A stretch of 64,000 nucleotides of DNA from CBDCZI01 sp965224495 (GCA_965224495.1 CBDCZI010000025.1:248001-312000); one strand, 5' to 3'; positions 7,802 to 16,818 are shown, numbered from the stretch's first letter. Program-made: numbers and translations. Notes: generated by a model not told the origin, from the letters alone.

Positions 7802-7841
7802 AAAAAACCACTTTTGACAGTTTGTCGAAAGTGGTTTTTTT
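7802..7841 (+). terminator. rho-independent terminator after lpd
   Basis: AAACCACTTTTGACA and TGTCGAAAGTGGTTT form a stem with a GTT loop and a T-tract. It closes the suc operon 20 bases after the lpd stop. Confidence 0.85.
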
Positions 7842-7862
7842 ATGTTATTGAAATAAAAGCAT

Positions 7863-7891
7863 AAAAAAAGCCTCACATTTCTGTGAAGCTT
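7863..7891 (-). terminator. terminator downstream of tRNA-Val
   Basis: On the minus strand AAGCTTCACA and TGTGAGGCTT pair around a GAAA loop, with a run of seven T after the stem. It lies directly beyond the tRNA 3' end. Confidence 0.8.
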
Positions 7892-7894
7892 TTG

Positions 7895-7969
7895 TGGGCC
7901 CTGTAGGATTCGAACCTACGACCCCTTGCTTGTAAGGCAAATGCTCTAAACCAACTGAGCTAAGGGCCC
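7895..7969 (-). tRNA. tRNA-Val, anticodon TAC
   Basis: The minus strand folds as a 75-base tRNA. The acceptor pair is GGGCCCT/AGGGCCC with discriminator A. The D arm contains AGCTCAGTTGG. The anticodon stem TTTGC/GCAAG encloses the loop CTTACAA, giving anticodon TAC (valine, GTA codons). The T arm contains GGTTCGAATCC. CCA is not encoded. A strong promoter lies just upstream and a hairpin terminator just downstream, so it is a single-gene unit, convergent with the suc operon. Confidence 0.96.
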
Positions 7970-7990
7970 TTTATTTCCTCTAAAGGAATA

Positions 7991-8021
7991 CAAAGGTAAC
8001 AATTTCATTTATTAAGACAAA
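7991..8021 (-). promoter_or_regulatory. promoter of tRNA-Val
   Basis: On the minus strand TTTG (8018-8021), exactly 19 bases, then TACCTTTG (7991-7998) matches the full Bacteroidota -33/-7 consensus. It sits 21 bases upstream of the mature tRNA 5' end. Confidence 0.75.
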
Positions 8022-8145
8022 CCATACGACCATTATTTTAAAAGACGCGTAAAATAATTACACTCTTTAGAAAAAAGGATAAGATAAATTTTCATCAATT
8101 CACTTCAATCGAGTAACTTACACGAAAGTTTTAATTACCGCTTTT

Positions 8146-11100
8146 ATGAAAAAATTAATAAAAGGGCTACTCTATTTTTTAGGTGGAGTGATTGCCTTAC
8201 TTCTTTTGGTGACAATATTAGTTCCTGTACTGTTTAAAGACAATATAAAGTTGGCTATTGATGAGCAGTTAAAAAAAGAAGTCAATGCAAACGTAGTTTA
8301 TGACTGGGATAAATTTGGACTAACTATTTTTAAGGATTTCCCCAATATTTCTGTAAAAATAGAAGATGTCGGCGTGATTAATTACGCACCTTTCAAAGGG
8401 GATACTTTGGCGATGATAGAAGAATTTGGCGTTACTTTAGACCTCTTTTCGGTTATAGGTGGAGAGCAAATGAAAGTAAACCGTGTGTATTTTGAAAACC
8501 CTACAATTAAAATATTGACGAACAAAGAAGGGGTTGGGAATTATAAGATATTAAATAATACGGGCGAAGATAATGACAGTACAGCTACGAGTGAGCCTTT
8601 AAAGATAAAGTTAGACTATTGGGAAATCACTAACGGTCGGTGGGTGTATGATGACCAACGTACTTCTACAACTGTTGTGTTGAATGGACTCAATCACTCA
8701 GGGAAAGGGGATATATCAGCCATCTATGATTTAGCTTTGAAAACCTCGGTGGACGACATGAGTGTTTTACTTAATGGAGATAGTTATTATGAACACAGTA
8801 CATTTGACTCGGGTATTGTTATTAATATTGATTTGGCGAATAATAAATATACATTTAAAGAAAATACATTAAAACTGAATGATTTTGCTTTTGGCTTTGA
8901 TGGTTTTGTCCTTAACCGTGAAGAGGAAACGGAGATGTACTTGACCTACAAGGCAAAAGAAACAACATTTAAAAATGTACTGTCGTTAGTTCCAGGTGTT
9001 TTTTTAGAAGGGTTTGAGGATATCGAAACAGCAGGGAAGTTAGGTTTTGGTGGTTATGTAAAAGGAGTCTTGTCTGATACACAAAAACCAGGATTTTTAT
9101 TGAACTTATCGATCAAAGATGCCATGTTCAAATACCCTAATTTACCAACAGCAATCAATAATATTCAATTGGATTTGAAGGTGGACAATGAAGATGCTAA
9201 TATGGATGTAATCGCTGTTGAGTTGAAGAAACTACACATGGATTTAGGTTCTAACCCTGTAGATCTGAATTTGGTGATGGACGTATTGAAATCGGAAGAT
9301 TTTGATATTAAAGATGCAAACTTAAAAGCTGATGTGAAGTTGAGCGAAGTCACTTCTTTTTATCCAATCAAAGATATTAATATGAAAGGGTTGTTGGCGA
9401 TAGATTTACATGCAAAGGGAGTTTATAGCGGTAATAAAGAGTTGTTGCCTACTGTTTTTGGTGATTTGAAACTGACAAAGGGTTGGGTGAAATCGACAAA
9501 ATACAAAGTGACGGCAGAAAACATACTGTGTGATGCTTGGGTTAATTACACACAGAAGTCTTCGCCGACAGATACTATTTTAAAAGTTAAACATTTGGGT
9601 GCGTCGATTGATGGAGAGCGTTTTCAATCAAAATTAGCTATTTGGAACCGTGATGATATTTCGTGGGATGTAGCGATTAAAGGTCTGGTGGATTTGGATA
9701 AGGTGATGAAACTTGCACCTATCGAAGGAACTACATTAAAAGGAAAAATAAAAGTGGACAACCTACGGTCAAGAGGACGTATGAGTGATTTGGATGCAGG
9801 GAATTATACGGCATTGAAAACGTATGGGAAAGCGACAATTACTAATTTTGAGTACGTCGAAAAAGAAGTTTTACCACAAGGGGTGAAAATCACACAGTCT
9901 CGATTTGAAATTAATCCAAAAACGATTGATTTAAAATCATTTAATGGTTTCTTAGGAAAGAGTGATATGAGATTGAATGGTCAGCTTTCGAATTACATGG
10001 CTTATGTCAATGATGTTATCAAAGGAAGAACAACAGCTAAAGGGGTGTTGAAAGGTAACTTGACTTATTATTCTAAACTGTTTCATACCGACGAATGGAT
10101 GTCAGAGGAAGAAACGGCGGAAGGAAGTACAACAACCAAAGGAAGCTTTGAAGACAACGCGATTCCTAAAAATATCCACTTTGTAATGGATGCTAAAATA
10201 GATAAAATCCTTTACGAGAATGCTGATATGACAGACGCTTCGGGAAAATTAGTTATCAAAAATGGTATTGTCGATATGAAGAACTTGAAAATGGTTATTT
10301 TAGGAGGGAACTTTGTGTTAAATGGACAATACAATACGTCTGTGCCAACAAAACCAACTTTCGATTTCACCATGGACATTGATAAACTGTCTTTTCAAGA
10401 TTCTTACAATGCGTTTAGTACAGTAAGAAGTATCGCTCCGATAGCAAAAAATATTGAGGGTGATTTTTCTACAAAATTAAAAGTAAGTGGACCTATTGGT
10501 CTTGATTTATTACCCGTTTTAGGTCAGATTAATGGTTTAGGCGATTTCTTTGTTGAGAACGCAAAAGTACAAGGCTTTGGCTTACTTAGTCGAGTAGCAC
10601 AAGTAACTAATTTTTCTAATATAGGAGGGAGTAAGGCTGAATCAAACAACCTGACCCTACAAAATGCTTTGTTAACTGCAAAAATAGAAGACGGTAAAGT
10701 GATTTTCAAACCATTTACCTCTACCTCAGGGAAATCAAATATAACTATCGGAGGAAGTAGAAGTTTAGATGGTATACTTGATTTGGATATGTCATTTGAT
10801 ATGCCAATGGGAGCTATCGGTAACTCTGCAAAAAATGTATTAGCAGGTTTTGGGTTAAATGATGTTGTAGGAGATAGAGTCACTGTACCCCTGAAAATTA
10901 CAGGAAGTGAGAACAAACCCAAAATAGAAATCCTAGGAGCAAAATCGACAGGAGGACAAACAACAATCAAAGATGCCGTAGTCACAAAAGCAAAAGACGA
11001 GGCAAAAGTAGAAATAGACAAAGTAAAAGAAGCTGAAAAGGCTAAAATATTAGCCGAAGCACAAAAACAGGGCGATAAGCTAAGAATGGAATCATACAAA

Positions 11101-11310
11101 GTCGCCAAGCAAATAAAAGACGAAGCAAACAAGCAAGCACAACACCTCGAAGACCAAGCCAAAAACCCTTGGGATAAACCTTTTGCCAAATTAGCAGGAG
11201 ACAAAGTAAGAGCCGAAGGTGTGAAAAGAGCCAATCAAGTCACTGCTCAAGCCAACAAAAAGGCAGATTTATTGATGGCAGAAGCACACAAAAAGATTGA
11301 CAAACTTTAA
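8146..11310 (+). CDS. AsmA-like envelope protein
   Basis: This is a 1,054-residue protein of the AsmA/TamB-like superfamily. Members are thought to bridge the periplasm and influence outer-membrane lipid or protein homeostasis. A single N-terminal transmembrane helix (about residues 8-31, LLYFLGGVIALLLLVTILVP) anchors it. A long beta-rich periplasmic body follows. Near the C-terminus (about 740-960) is the AsmA-like block with repeated FSNIGGSKAESNNLTLQNA-type phrases. The last about 100 residues are Lys/Ala/Glu-rich and predicted helical or coiled-coil, a tail seen in Bacteroidota members. It stands alone, after the tRNA gene and before an RluD-like gene. The substrate is not deducible. Confidence 0.85.
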   Translation: MKKLIKGLLYFLGGVIALLLLVTILVPVLFKDNIKLAIDEQLKKEVNANVVYDWDKFGLTIFKDFPNISVKIEDVGVINYAPFKGDTLAMIEEFGVTLDLFSVIGGEQMKVNRVYFENPTIKILTNKEGVGNYKILNNTGEDNDSTATSEPLKIKLDYWEITNGRWVYDDQRTSTTVVLNGLNHSGKGDISAIYDLALKTSVDDMSVLLNGDSYYEHSTFDSGIVINIDLANNKYTFKENTLKLNDFAFGFDGFVLNREEETEMYLTYKAKETTFKNVLSLVPGVFLEGFEDIETAGKLGFGGYVKGVLSDTQKPGFLLNLSIKDAMFKYPNLPTAINNIQLDLKVDNEDANMDVIAVELKKLHMDLGSNPVDLNLVMDVLKSEDFDIKDANLKADVKLSEVTSFYPIKDINMKGLLAIDLHAKGVYSGNKELLPTVFGDLKLTKGWVKSTKYKVTAENILCDAWVNYTQKSSPTDTILKVKHLGASIDGERFQSKLAIWNRDDISWDVAIKGLVDLDKVMKLAPIEGTTLKGKIKVDNLRSRGRMSDLDAGNYTALKTYGKATITNFEYVEKEVLPQGVKITQSRFEINPKTIDLKSFNGFLGKSDMRLNGQLSNYMAYVNDVIKGRTTAKGVLKGNLTYYSKLFHTDEWMSEEETAEGSTTTKGSFEDNAIPKNIHFVMDAKIDKILYENADMTDASGKLVIKNGIVDMKNLKMVILGGNFVLNGQYNTSVPTKPTFDFTMDIDKLSFQDSYNAFSTVRSIAPIAKNIEGDFSTKLKVSGPIGLDLLPVLGQINGLGDFFVENAKVQGFGLLSRVAQVTNFSNIGGSKAESNNLTLQNALLTAKIEDGKVIFKPFTSTSGKSNITIGGSRSLDGILDLDMSFDMPMGAIGNSAKNVLAGFGLNDVVGDRVTVPLKITGSENKPKIEILGAKSTGGQTTIKDAVVTKAKDEAKVEIDKVKEAEKAKILAEAQKQGDKLRMESYKVAKQIKDEANKQAQHLEDQAKNPWDKPFAKLAGDKVRAEGVKRANQVTAQANKKADLLMAEAHKKIDKL

Positions 11311-11332
11311 GAGAATCCAAACAATTTTACAG

Positions 11333-11367
11333 ACAGCTAGTAGAGAAACCTACAAGCTGTTTTTTTA
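11333..11367 (+). terminator. terminator after the AsmA-like gene
   Basis: ACAGCTAGTAG and CTACAAGCTGT form a stem with one A-A mismatch around AGAAAC, followed by a run of T. It lies 22 bases after the stop. Confidence 0.65.
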
Positions 11368-11397
11368 TTCAGCTTTTATGCAGAACTTTGTAGTACG

Positions 11398-12438
11398 ATG
11401 AGCGAAGAATTAGAAAACGAGATAAACGAAAACGAGGAGGAGAACGGATTGTTTGAGCACCACCGTATTGTGGCAGACCCAAAACAAGATTTATTGAGAG
11501 TAGATAAATTTTTGATGGCACGTTTGCCCAACGTAACGAGAAATAAATTACAAACAGCAATCAAAGACGAGTTTGTAAAAGTCAATGGAAAGGCGATTAA
11601 ATCGAATTACAAAGTGCATCCAGGCGATGAAGTAACCGTTCATTTGACAACACCCCCTCGCAACGAAGGTGTCGTTCCAGAAGAGATGGACTTGAACATT
11701 GTTTATGAAGATGACGATTTATTGGTTGTTCATAAACCCGCAGGTATGGTTGTTCATCCTGCCTATAACAATTGGTCAGGAACATTGGTTAATGGATTAG
11801 TTCATTACCTAAACAACCTTCCTACCTCTCGCAATGGAGAGATTAGACCAGGGCTAATTCATCGTATAGATAAAGACACTTCGGGACTTTTGGTCGTTGC
11901 TAAGACTGAGATAGCGATGAACAGTTTGGCAAAACAATTCTACGATCATAGTGTTGAGCGTACCTATTATGCGTTGGTTTGGGGCGACCTAAAACACGAA
12001 GAAGGAACGATTACAGGTCACGTAGGACGAAGTTTGAAAAACAGAAAAGTAATGACCGTTTTCCCTGATGGAGAATACGGAAAACACGCCGTAACACATT
12101 ATAAAGTATTGCGTCGTTTTCATTATGTGACGCTTATTCAGTGTAACTTGGAGACAGGACGAACACACCAAATTCGTGCACACATGAAAGATTTGGGACA
12201 TCCTTTGTTTAACGATTCGACTTATGGAGGAGACCGAATTTTGAAAGGAGAGGTTTATACCAAATACAAGAAATTTGTAGAAAACACCTTTAAGGTCTTG
12301 CCACGTCAAGCCTTACACGCTAAGACTTTAGGTTTCATTCATCCAACAACAAATGAGCACGTTCAGTTTGATACCGAGTTGCCAGACGATATCAAAGAAG
12401 CATTAGAGCGTTGGGAAAACTATACACAGCATCATTAA
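11398..12438 (+). CDS. RluA/RluD-family rRNA pseudouridine synthase
   Basis: This enzyme isomerises uridines to pseudouridine in structured RNA, for RluD in helix 69 of 23S rRNA. It has 346 residues: an acidic N-terminal extension (about 1-25), an S4 RNA-binding domain (about 30-95, LLRVDKFLMARLPNVTRNKL) and the catalytic domain. The family motif HRIDKDTSGLLVVAK has its catalytic Asp at about residue 158. The later ETGRTHQIRAHM motif is also present. An RluD-like role is most likely, but the exact target sites cannot be told from sequence. It is flanked by terminators on both sides and so is probably monocistronic. Confidence 0.9.
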   Translation: MSEELENEINENEEENGLFEHHRIVADPKQDLLRVDKFLMARLPNVTRNKLQTAIKDEFVKVNGKAIKSNYKVHPGDEVTVHLTTPPRNEGVVPEEMDLNIVYEDDDLLVVHKPAGMVVHPAYNNWSGTLVNGLVHYLNNLPTSRNGEIRPGLIHRIDKDTSGLLVVAKTEIAMNSLAKQFYDHSVERTYYALVWGDLKHEEGTITGHVGRSLKNRKVMTVFPDGEYGKHAVTHYKVLRRFHYVTLIQCNLETGRTHQIRAHMKDLGHPLFNDSTYGGDRILKGEVYTKYKKFVENTFKVLPRQALHAKTLGFIHPTTNEHVQFDTELPDDIKEALERWENYTQHH

Positions 12439-12457
12439 ACATAGTTTTAATGACAAG

Positions 12458-12492
12458 AAACGTCTGTGAGTCTATCTTACAGACGTTTTTTT
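12458..12492 (+). terminator. terminator after the pseudouridine synthase gene
   Basis: AAACGTCTGTGAG (12458-12470) pairs with CTTACAGACGTTT (12476-12488) around a 5-base loop and is followed by T residues. Confidence 0.85.
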
Positions 12493-12510
12493 ATGTCGAA
12501 AATATAGAAG

Positions 12511-12673
12511 TTGGAGCATCCCCTCTGTGATGAAATGATTTTTCGGTGTAGGTTAGTAAAAGAAGCGATAGAAATGAAAATAACCGATAAAAATAACGGA
12601 GGGTCGGGCTTACGGCTATATCTTTTTAGGGCAGAAAAAGCCCTAAAAAGGATACCGCCTTTATCCCTATGCC
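12511..12673 (+). repeat. dispersed intergenic repeat, copy 1
   Basis: This is one of four copies in the window. It begins TTGGAGCATCCCC. It continues with the blocks CGATAGAAA and CGATAAA, then GGGTCGGGCTT. Next is a hairpin in which ATCTTTTTAGGGC pairs with GCCCTAAAAAGGAT around AGAAAAA. It ends ATCCCTATGCC. The short frames crossing it on both strands are not conserved in other copies, so it is more likely a structured noncoding or DNA element than a gene. Confidence 0.75.
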
Positions 12674-12899
12674 AAAAGAATACAGTGTGCATTGTGTTGA
12701 GTGCCTAATTTTGTTTGTCGTCTAAGTGTTTCGTGCTATCCAAAACGAGCGAGGGCGATAGTCGAATCCAATAAACAGAACATATTACCCTACCAAATTC
12801 TTTTCTTTTGACTAATAGCACAAAAAAGATACGTCTAAACCATCTATAATAGAAATCCCACGAACTACTTTTGTATCTTTGTAAAATAAAACGAAGTAG
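12674..12899. other. remainder of the 460-bp gene-free region before the ABC exporter
   Basis: Together with the terminator and repeat copy 1 this completes a 460-bp stretch without genes. TATCTTTG at 12874-12881 is a perfect -7 box for the downstream ABC gene, although no good -33 box is found at the expected distance. Nothing else is recognised. Confidence 0.5.
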
Positions 12900-14687
12900 T
12901 TGCAAAAAAAAGACACAAATACCGTAGAAAAAGGCAATCAATTTGATTGGAAAGTCGTCAAACGCTTGTTTCAGTTTATTGGTGTGTATAAACCCTATTT
13001 TTATGTCTTGTGCGTCACTATTTTTACACTGTCAATCATCTCTCCCTTTACAGCTTTATTAACGATTAAAGCGATAAATGGACCAATAAAAAGTCACGAC
13101 TTACTCGGATTGCGTAATATATTACTTCTTATGTTAGGGGTATTATTAACCCAAAGTTTGTTGCAATTTATCAATACGTATTTATCGAGCTGGCTGGGGC
13201 AACACATTATTAAAGATTTACGAATAAAGCTTTACCGTCATCTATCATCTTTTAAAGTTTCTTACTACGACGAAACACCTGTCGGACGTTTAGTTACACG
13301 AAACGTAAGTGATATTGAAACCATTGCCGATGTATTTAGTCAAGGCATAGCTGCAATGTTAGCAGATGTATTGATGTTACTGTTCATTATGACTTATATG
13401 TTTTATATCAATGTCCGCCTGACATTTGTGAGTTTAGCTGCTATTCCATTTTTGTTTTATGCAACGTATCTATTCAAAGAAAAAATAAAACATTCGTTTG
13501 ATAATGTACGCTCTGCCGTGGCTAACCTCAATACTTATGTCAACGAACACCTAACAGGAATGTTGGTTGTACAGGTTTTCAATAAAGAGAAACGTGTGTT
13601 AGATGAGTTTAGAGTAATCAATAAAGAACACCGTAGTGCCTTATTAAATACCGTCAAATATTACAGTATTTATTTTCCCGTGGCAGAAGTTATTGCAGCC
13701 GTAGGTATCGGTTTTTTAGTTTGGTTTGCAGGAAGAGAGACTTTATTGGGTAAGCTCAGTGATGAAGGTGAAGTAATAGGATTTATTATGCTGATAGGTA
13801 TGTTTTTTCGTCCTTTACGATTGATAGCTGACCGTTTCAATCAACTGCAATTAGGAATAGTAAGTACTTCTCGTATCATCAAATTATTAGACGAAGACCA
13901 CTCGATACAAGATGACGGCACAACATTAATTAAAAACTTAAAAGGAAAGATAGAATTTAAAAAAGTTGGCTTTTCTTACAACGAAAACGAGCCGATAGTT
14001 AAAGATGTCTCTTTTAAAATCAAGGAAGGCGAAATGGTGGCTATTGTGGGAGCAACAGGAGCAGGAAAAACAACGTTGGTCAATTTACTGAACCGCTTTT
14101 ATGATTTCACTTCAGGAGATATTACCTTAGACGACATTTCGATTAAAGAAATGCCCATCGCAGATTTGCGAAAAGCAATTGGTATCGTACAGCAAGACGT
14201 GTTTTTGTTTACCGATACGGTATATGAAAACATTGTATTAGGAGATTCTTCTATTACAAAAGAAGAAGTTTGGAAAACGATAGACCTCGTCGGGGGTACG
14301 GCGTTTATCAAACAGTTACCCGAAGGTTTAGATTACAAGATTCAAGAACGAGGTGGCAACTTATCTGTTGGGCAAAGGCAATTATTGTCTTTTGTAAGAG
14401 CAATGGTGCACAACCCTAAAATTTTAGTCTTAGACGAAGCAACCTCTTCTGTGGATAGTAAAACGGAGAATTTGATACAACACGCCATAGAAAAGATGAT
14501 GATAAACCGTACGTCTTTGGTTATCGCTCACCGTTTATCGACTATAGAAAAAGCAGATAGAATTATTGTTTTGGATAAAGGCGTAGTCGTCGAGCAAGGC
14601 AGTCACCAAAAGTTAATTGCACAAGGAGGGTATTACAAAAACCTACACCAAATGCAGTTTGCAGACACACAAAGTGAAAACGAATGA
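12900..14687 (+). CDS. ABC exporter, fused membrane and ATPase domains (MsbA-like)
   Basis: This is a homodimer-type ABC exporter half of 595 residues. The N-terminal membrane domain (about 25-310) has six hydrophobic helices. The ATPase domain (about 345-590) has Walker A GATGAGKTT (about 384), signature LSVGQRQLL (about 487), Walker B ILVLDEATS and the H-loop IAHRLST. Lipid-flippase or drug-exporter roles are typical; the substrate is unknown. The start is a TTG at 12900: an in-frame TAG lies immediately before it, no ATG occurs until the transmembrane region, and QKKDTNTVEKGNQFD suits the family N-terminus. The next gene overlaps the stop by four bases. Confidence 0.9.
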   Translation: MQKKDTNTVEKGNQFDWKVVKRLFQFIGVYKPYFYVLCVTIFTLSIISPFTALLTIKAINGPIKSHDLLGLRNILLLMLGVLLTQSLLQFINTYLSSWLGQHIIKDLRIKLYRHLSSFKVSYYDETPVGRLVTRNVSDIETIADVFSQGIAAMLADVLMLLFIMTYMFYINVRLTFVSLAAIPFLFYATYLFKEKIKHSFDNVRSAVANLNTYVNEHLTGMLVVQVFNKEKRVLDEFRVINKEHRSALLNTVKYYSIYFPVAEVIAAVGIGFLVWFAGRETLLGKLSDEGEVIGFIMLIGMFFRPLRLIADRFNQLQLGIVSTSRIIKLLDEDHSIQDDGTTLIKNLKGKIEFKKVGFSYNENEPIVKDVSFKIKEGEMVAIVGATGAGKTTLVNLLNRFYDFTSGDITLDDISIKEMPIADLRKAIGIVQQDVFLFTDTVYENIVLGDSSITKEEVWKTIDLVGGTAFIKQLPEGLDYKIQERGGNLSVGQRQLLSFVRAMVHNPKILVLDEATSSVDSKTENLIQHAIEKMMINRTSLVIAHRLSTIEKADRIIVLDKGVVVEQGSHQKLIAQGGYYKNLHQMQFADTQSENE

Positions 14688-15142
14688 AAGTAAAAAGTAG
14701 CTTTATTATTTTAGTGTTGTTGTTTTCATTGAAAAGTTTTGGTCAAGACAATGGTATAGGTGTTCGAGCGGTAAATATTCCTGACATTGTTGGTTTGGGT
14801 GTAACGTATAAACACATGTTACACGGTCGTATGTCTTATGAAATAACGGCAGGTTCAAACTTAACTACCGATGTAGGATTTGTGAAAGCAGATTTTAATT
14901 TTGTGCAACGTCCGATTTCTATTCAAGGCCTGGATTGGTATTCGGGAATTGGCGTACAAAGTTGGCTGACAAAAAACACAGTAAAAGCAGGTCCTGAATT
15001 TACTTTGGGACTTGATTGGGATACCGTTTCACTGCCTATTGGACTCTTTTTAGACGGTTCGTTTTTTGTGCCATTGGCTCGAAACACGGCAGTACGTCCT
15101 GTGTGGCAAATTGGCGGAGGTGTACGGTTTCTATTTGAATAA
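14684..15142 (+). CDS. secreted or outer-membrane protein, hypothetical
   Basis: This 152-residue protein has a clear N-terminal signal peptide (FIILVLLFSLKSFGQ, probably cut after SFGQ). The mature part is rich in Gly and aromatic residues with alternating hydrophobic positions (YEITAGSNLTT, PEFTLGLDWDTVSLPIGLFL), consistent with a small beta-barrel or beta-sandwich envelope protein. It starts within the stop of the ABC exporter (ATGA overlap), so translation is coupled. That placement suggests a shared envelope role. No named family is recognised. Confidence 0.75.
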   Translation: MKVKSSFIILVLLFSLKSFGQDNGIGVRAVNIPDIVGLGVTYKHMLHGRMSYEITAGSNLTTDVGFVKADFNFVQRPISIQGLDWYSGIGVQSWLTKNTVKAGPEFTLGLDWDTVSLPIGLFLDGSFFVPLARNTAVRPVWQIGGGVRFLFE

Positions 15143-15166
15143 GCAAGAATAATAAAACAGAAGATT

Positions 15167-15676
15167 ATGAATATTTCAGGGAAAATGTTGGCTATCGCAG
15201 GAGCTTTTGTACTTGTTGGTTATGTATTGGTTAATAAATTTGCGACACCCTCAGTTTTGGCAGAATTAACGGAAGAGCCTCAACAAAAATGGTTGGTTTT
15301 GGGTAAATCTATCGAGGGAGGAATGGCTTCTGACCAATTTGAAACTTTTTTTAAATCGATGAATGACTTGAAAAAAGCAATGGGTGACTCATTACCCGAG
15401 CTCACACGCTATTATGAAGAACCAACAAAAGAAAACGGAAAACATACCCTCGTTTTTTCGGGTGTAATTGTGCCAGACAGCACCTTTTCTCAACAAGGAT
15501 TTGTGTTAAAAGAGATTGTTTTACCCGCAAGTGTACAAGTGAAACACCGTTTGAGTGCAGGATTGTATCCCGCAATTGATGAATATGCCGAATTGAAAAA
15601 AATAAAATTAGACAAAGACCACGTAGTAGAAATTTTAGCGAAAGACTACACGGCTATCTTGATGCAAAAGAAGTAA
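15167..15676 (+). CDS. hypothetical membrane-anchored protein
   Basis: This 169-residue protein has an N-terminal hydrophobic anchor (MLAIAGAFVLVGYVLVNKFA, about residues 7-26) and a soluble domain of about 140 residues. The later section, with RLSAGLYPAIDEYAEL, faintly resembles GyrI/SOUL-type ligand-binding folds, but this is weak. It begins 24 bases after the preceding secreted-protein gene and probably belongs to the same operon with the ABC exporter. Function is unknown. Confidence 0.7.
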   Translation: MNISGKMLAIAGAFVLVGYVLVNKFATPSVLAELTEEPQQKWLVLGKSIEGGMASDQFETFFKSMNDLKKAMGDSLPELTRYYEEPTKENGKHTLVFSGVIVPDSTFSQQGFVLKEIVLPASVQVKHRLSAGLYPAIDEYAELKKIKLDKDHVVEILAKDYTAILMQKK

Positions 15677-15702
15677 GTGGTTCTATGTACTACTCAAAAT
15701 GG

Positions 15703-16149
15703 TTATTTAAAACTCTCCAATGCTTTTTTGATATGTAAAACAGGATCGGTAAGTGTGTTGATGATATCAATAACTTCACCACCCTTTTTGACAATATAGG
15801 TTACTCTTCCAGGTATGAAAAACAAGTTTTTTGGTACACCCATTTCTTTCCTTATACGGTTTTTTTCGTCTGACAAAATGGAGAAGGACAGCTTGAACCG
15901 TTCAGAAAATTCCTTGTGAGAAGCTACACTGTCACCACTGATGCCGATAACTGCTGTGTTTTGGCTTTTGAATTCTTCGAAATGGTCACGGAAAGAACAA
16001 ACCTCTTTGATACACCCACTCGTATTGTCTTTTGGGTAAAAAAACAAGACAAGGTTTGCACTCTTTGCTAATTCATTTACGTCTATTGACTCGTCGTATT
16101 GGTTTTGTAACTTTATTTGTGGTAGTTGGCTACCTATCGTAACTTTCAT
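15703..16149 (-). CDS. bcp: thiol peroxidase, BCP/PrxQ-type peroxiredoxin
   Basis: This 148-residue peroxiredoxin reduces hydroperoxides with thiol donors in the cytoplasm. The active-site motif is YPKDNTSGCIKEVC. The PxxxTxxC pattern is kept, with peroxidatic C46 and a resolving C51 five residues later, as in BCP/PrxQ enzymes. The usual Pro-Gly-Cys-Thr is replaced by Ser-Gly-Cys-Ile, a mild divergence. An SxxxPGRVTYIV-like segment (NLFFIPGRVTYIV) follows. It is a single gene, convergent with the membrane-anchored protein and divergent from the TerB-like gene. Confidence 0.88.
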   Translation of the reverse strand: MKVTIGSQLPQIKLQNQYDESIDVNELAKSANLVLFFYPKDNTSGCIKEVCSFRDHFEEFKSQNTAVIGISGDSVASHKEFSERFKLSFSILSDEKNRIRKEMGVPKNLFFIPGRVTYIVKKGGEVIDIINTLTDPVLHIKKALESFK

Positions 16150-16308
16150 ATTTCAGTGATTTTTGTTCAATTTAGCATTATTTTCAATGATTTTGTTTAA
16201 TAGGTAATTCTTTATTGATATATTGAATATAATAAACGAGAAAAAGTGATTTAGGGTTGAAACTAATAACCGAAAACAGCGTTTAAAAAAGTAGAAAACA
16301 CAACGATT

Positions 16309-16764
16309 ATGACACATAAATTAGATTACAGAGAGAGTTTGATGGCTCTAACGACAATTGTAGCTTGGGCAGATGGTGAAAATCAAGATGCAGAGGTGGA
16401 TGCAAGAGTACAAATGATTTTGGAAGAGAAAATTAGCGATACGGTTATAGATGCTTTTAAAATCAAATATGACGAAATCGGGAGTAACGAAAAGCTATTT
16501 GAATTAGCTGTTTTGGCATTAAACGGAGAAAGTACGGAAAAAAAGGCGGGAGCTTTGGCTTGGATGTGGCAAGTTGCTAACGTGGCAGAAGAGGGTGTTC
16601 GTGGACGTTTAGATTACATTGAAGACGTTTGGAAAAACAACAAAGATAATGTTGATTTGGCTGAGCTAAAATGGATTAACAGAGCGAAAAAAGATTTGGA
16701 TGTTGAATTGGCTGATTTTAAAACAGCTTTTTCAAAAATATCTAAAGCGGGTAGAATTATTTAA
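16309..16764 (+). CDS. TerB-like helical protein
   Basis: This 151-residue cytosolic all-helical protein resembles the TerB/DjlA N-terminal domain family: an early helix with ALTTIVAWADGENQDAEVDARV, where acidic residues follow the first helix, and a second helical repeat. TerB domains are found in tellurite-resistance and chaperone contexts, but their molecular role is unclear. No ter genes are nearby. A terminator follows. The family call is tentative, based on length, position of the acidic segment and helical pattern. Confidence 0.6.
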   Translation: MTHKLDYRESLMALTTIVAWADGENQDAEVDARVQMILEEKISDTVIDAFKIKYDEIGSNEKLFELAVLALNGESTEKKAGALAWMWQVANVAEEGVRGRLDYIEDVWKNNKDNVDLAELKWINRAKKDLDVELADFKTAFSKISKAGRII

Positions 16765-16784
16765 TTCTCCCTACTGAGTTTTTT

Positions 16785-16818
16785 AAGGCGTTAGACGGAT
16801 TGTTTAACGCCTTTTTTT
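16785..16818 (+). terminator. terminator overlapping the end of the convergent gene
   Basis: GGCGTTA (16787-16793) pairs with TAACGCC (16805-16811) and is followed by seven T. The stem overlaps the last codons and stop of the minus-strand gene that ends at 16791, so one sequence serves as terminator for one gene and coding end for the other. Confidence 0.75.

Noticed and set aside
10524..11234. 236-residue open frame opposite the AsmA-like gene
   Set aside because: It is antisense to the Lys/Ala/Glu-rich tail, which leaves few stops on the other strand; it has no motif and no independent signals.
12511..12708. 65-residue open frame on the plus strand (and a 71-residue one on minus) across repeat copy 1
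   Set aside because: Frames are not conserved in the other three copies of the repeat, and the sequence is better explained by the hairpin structure.
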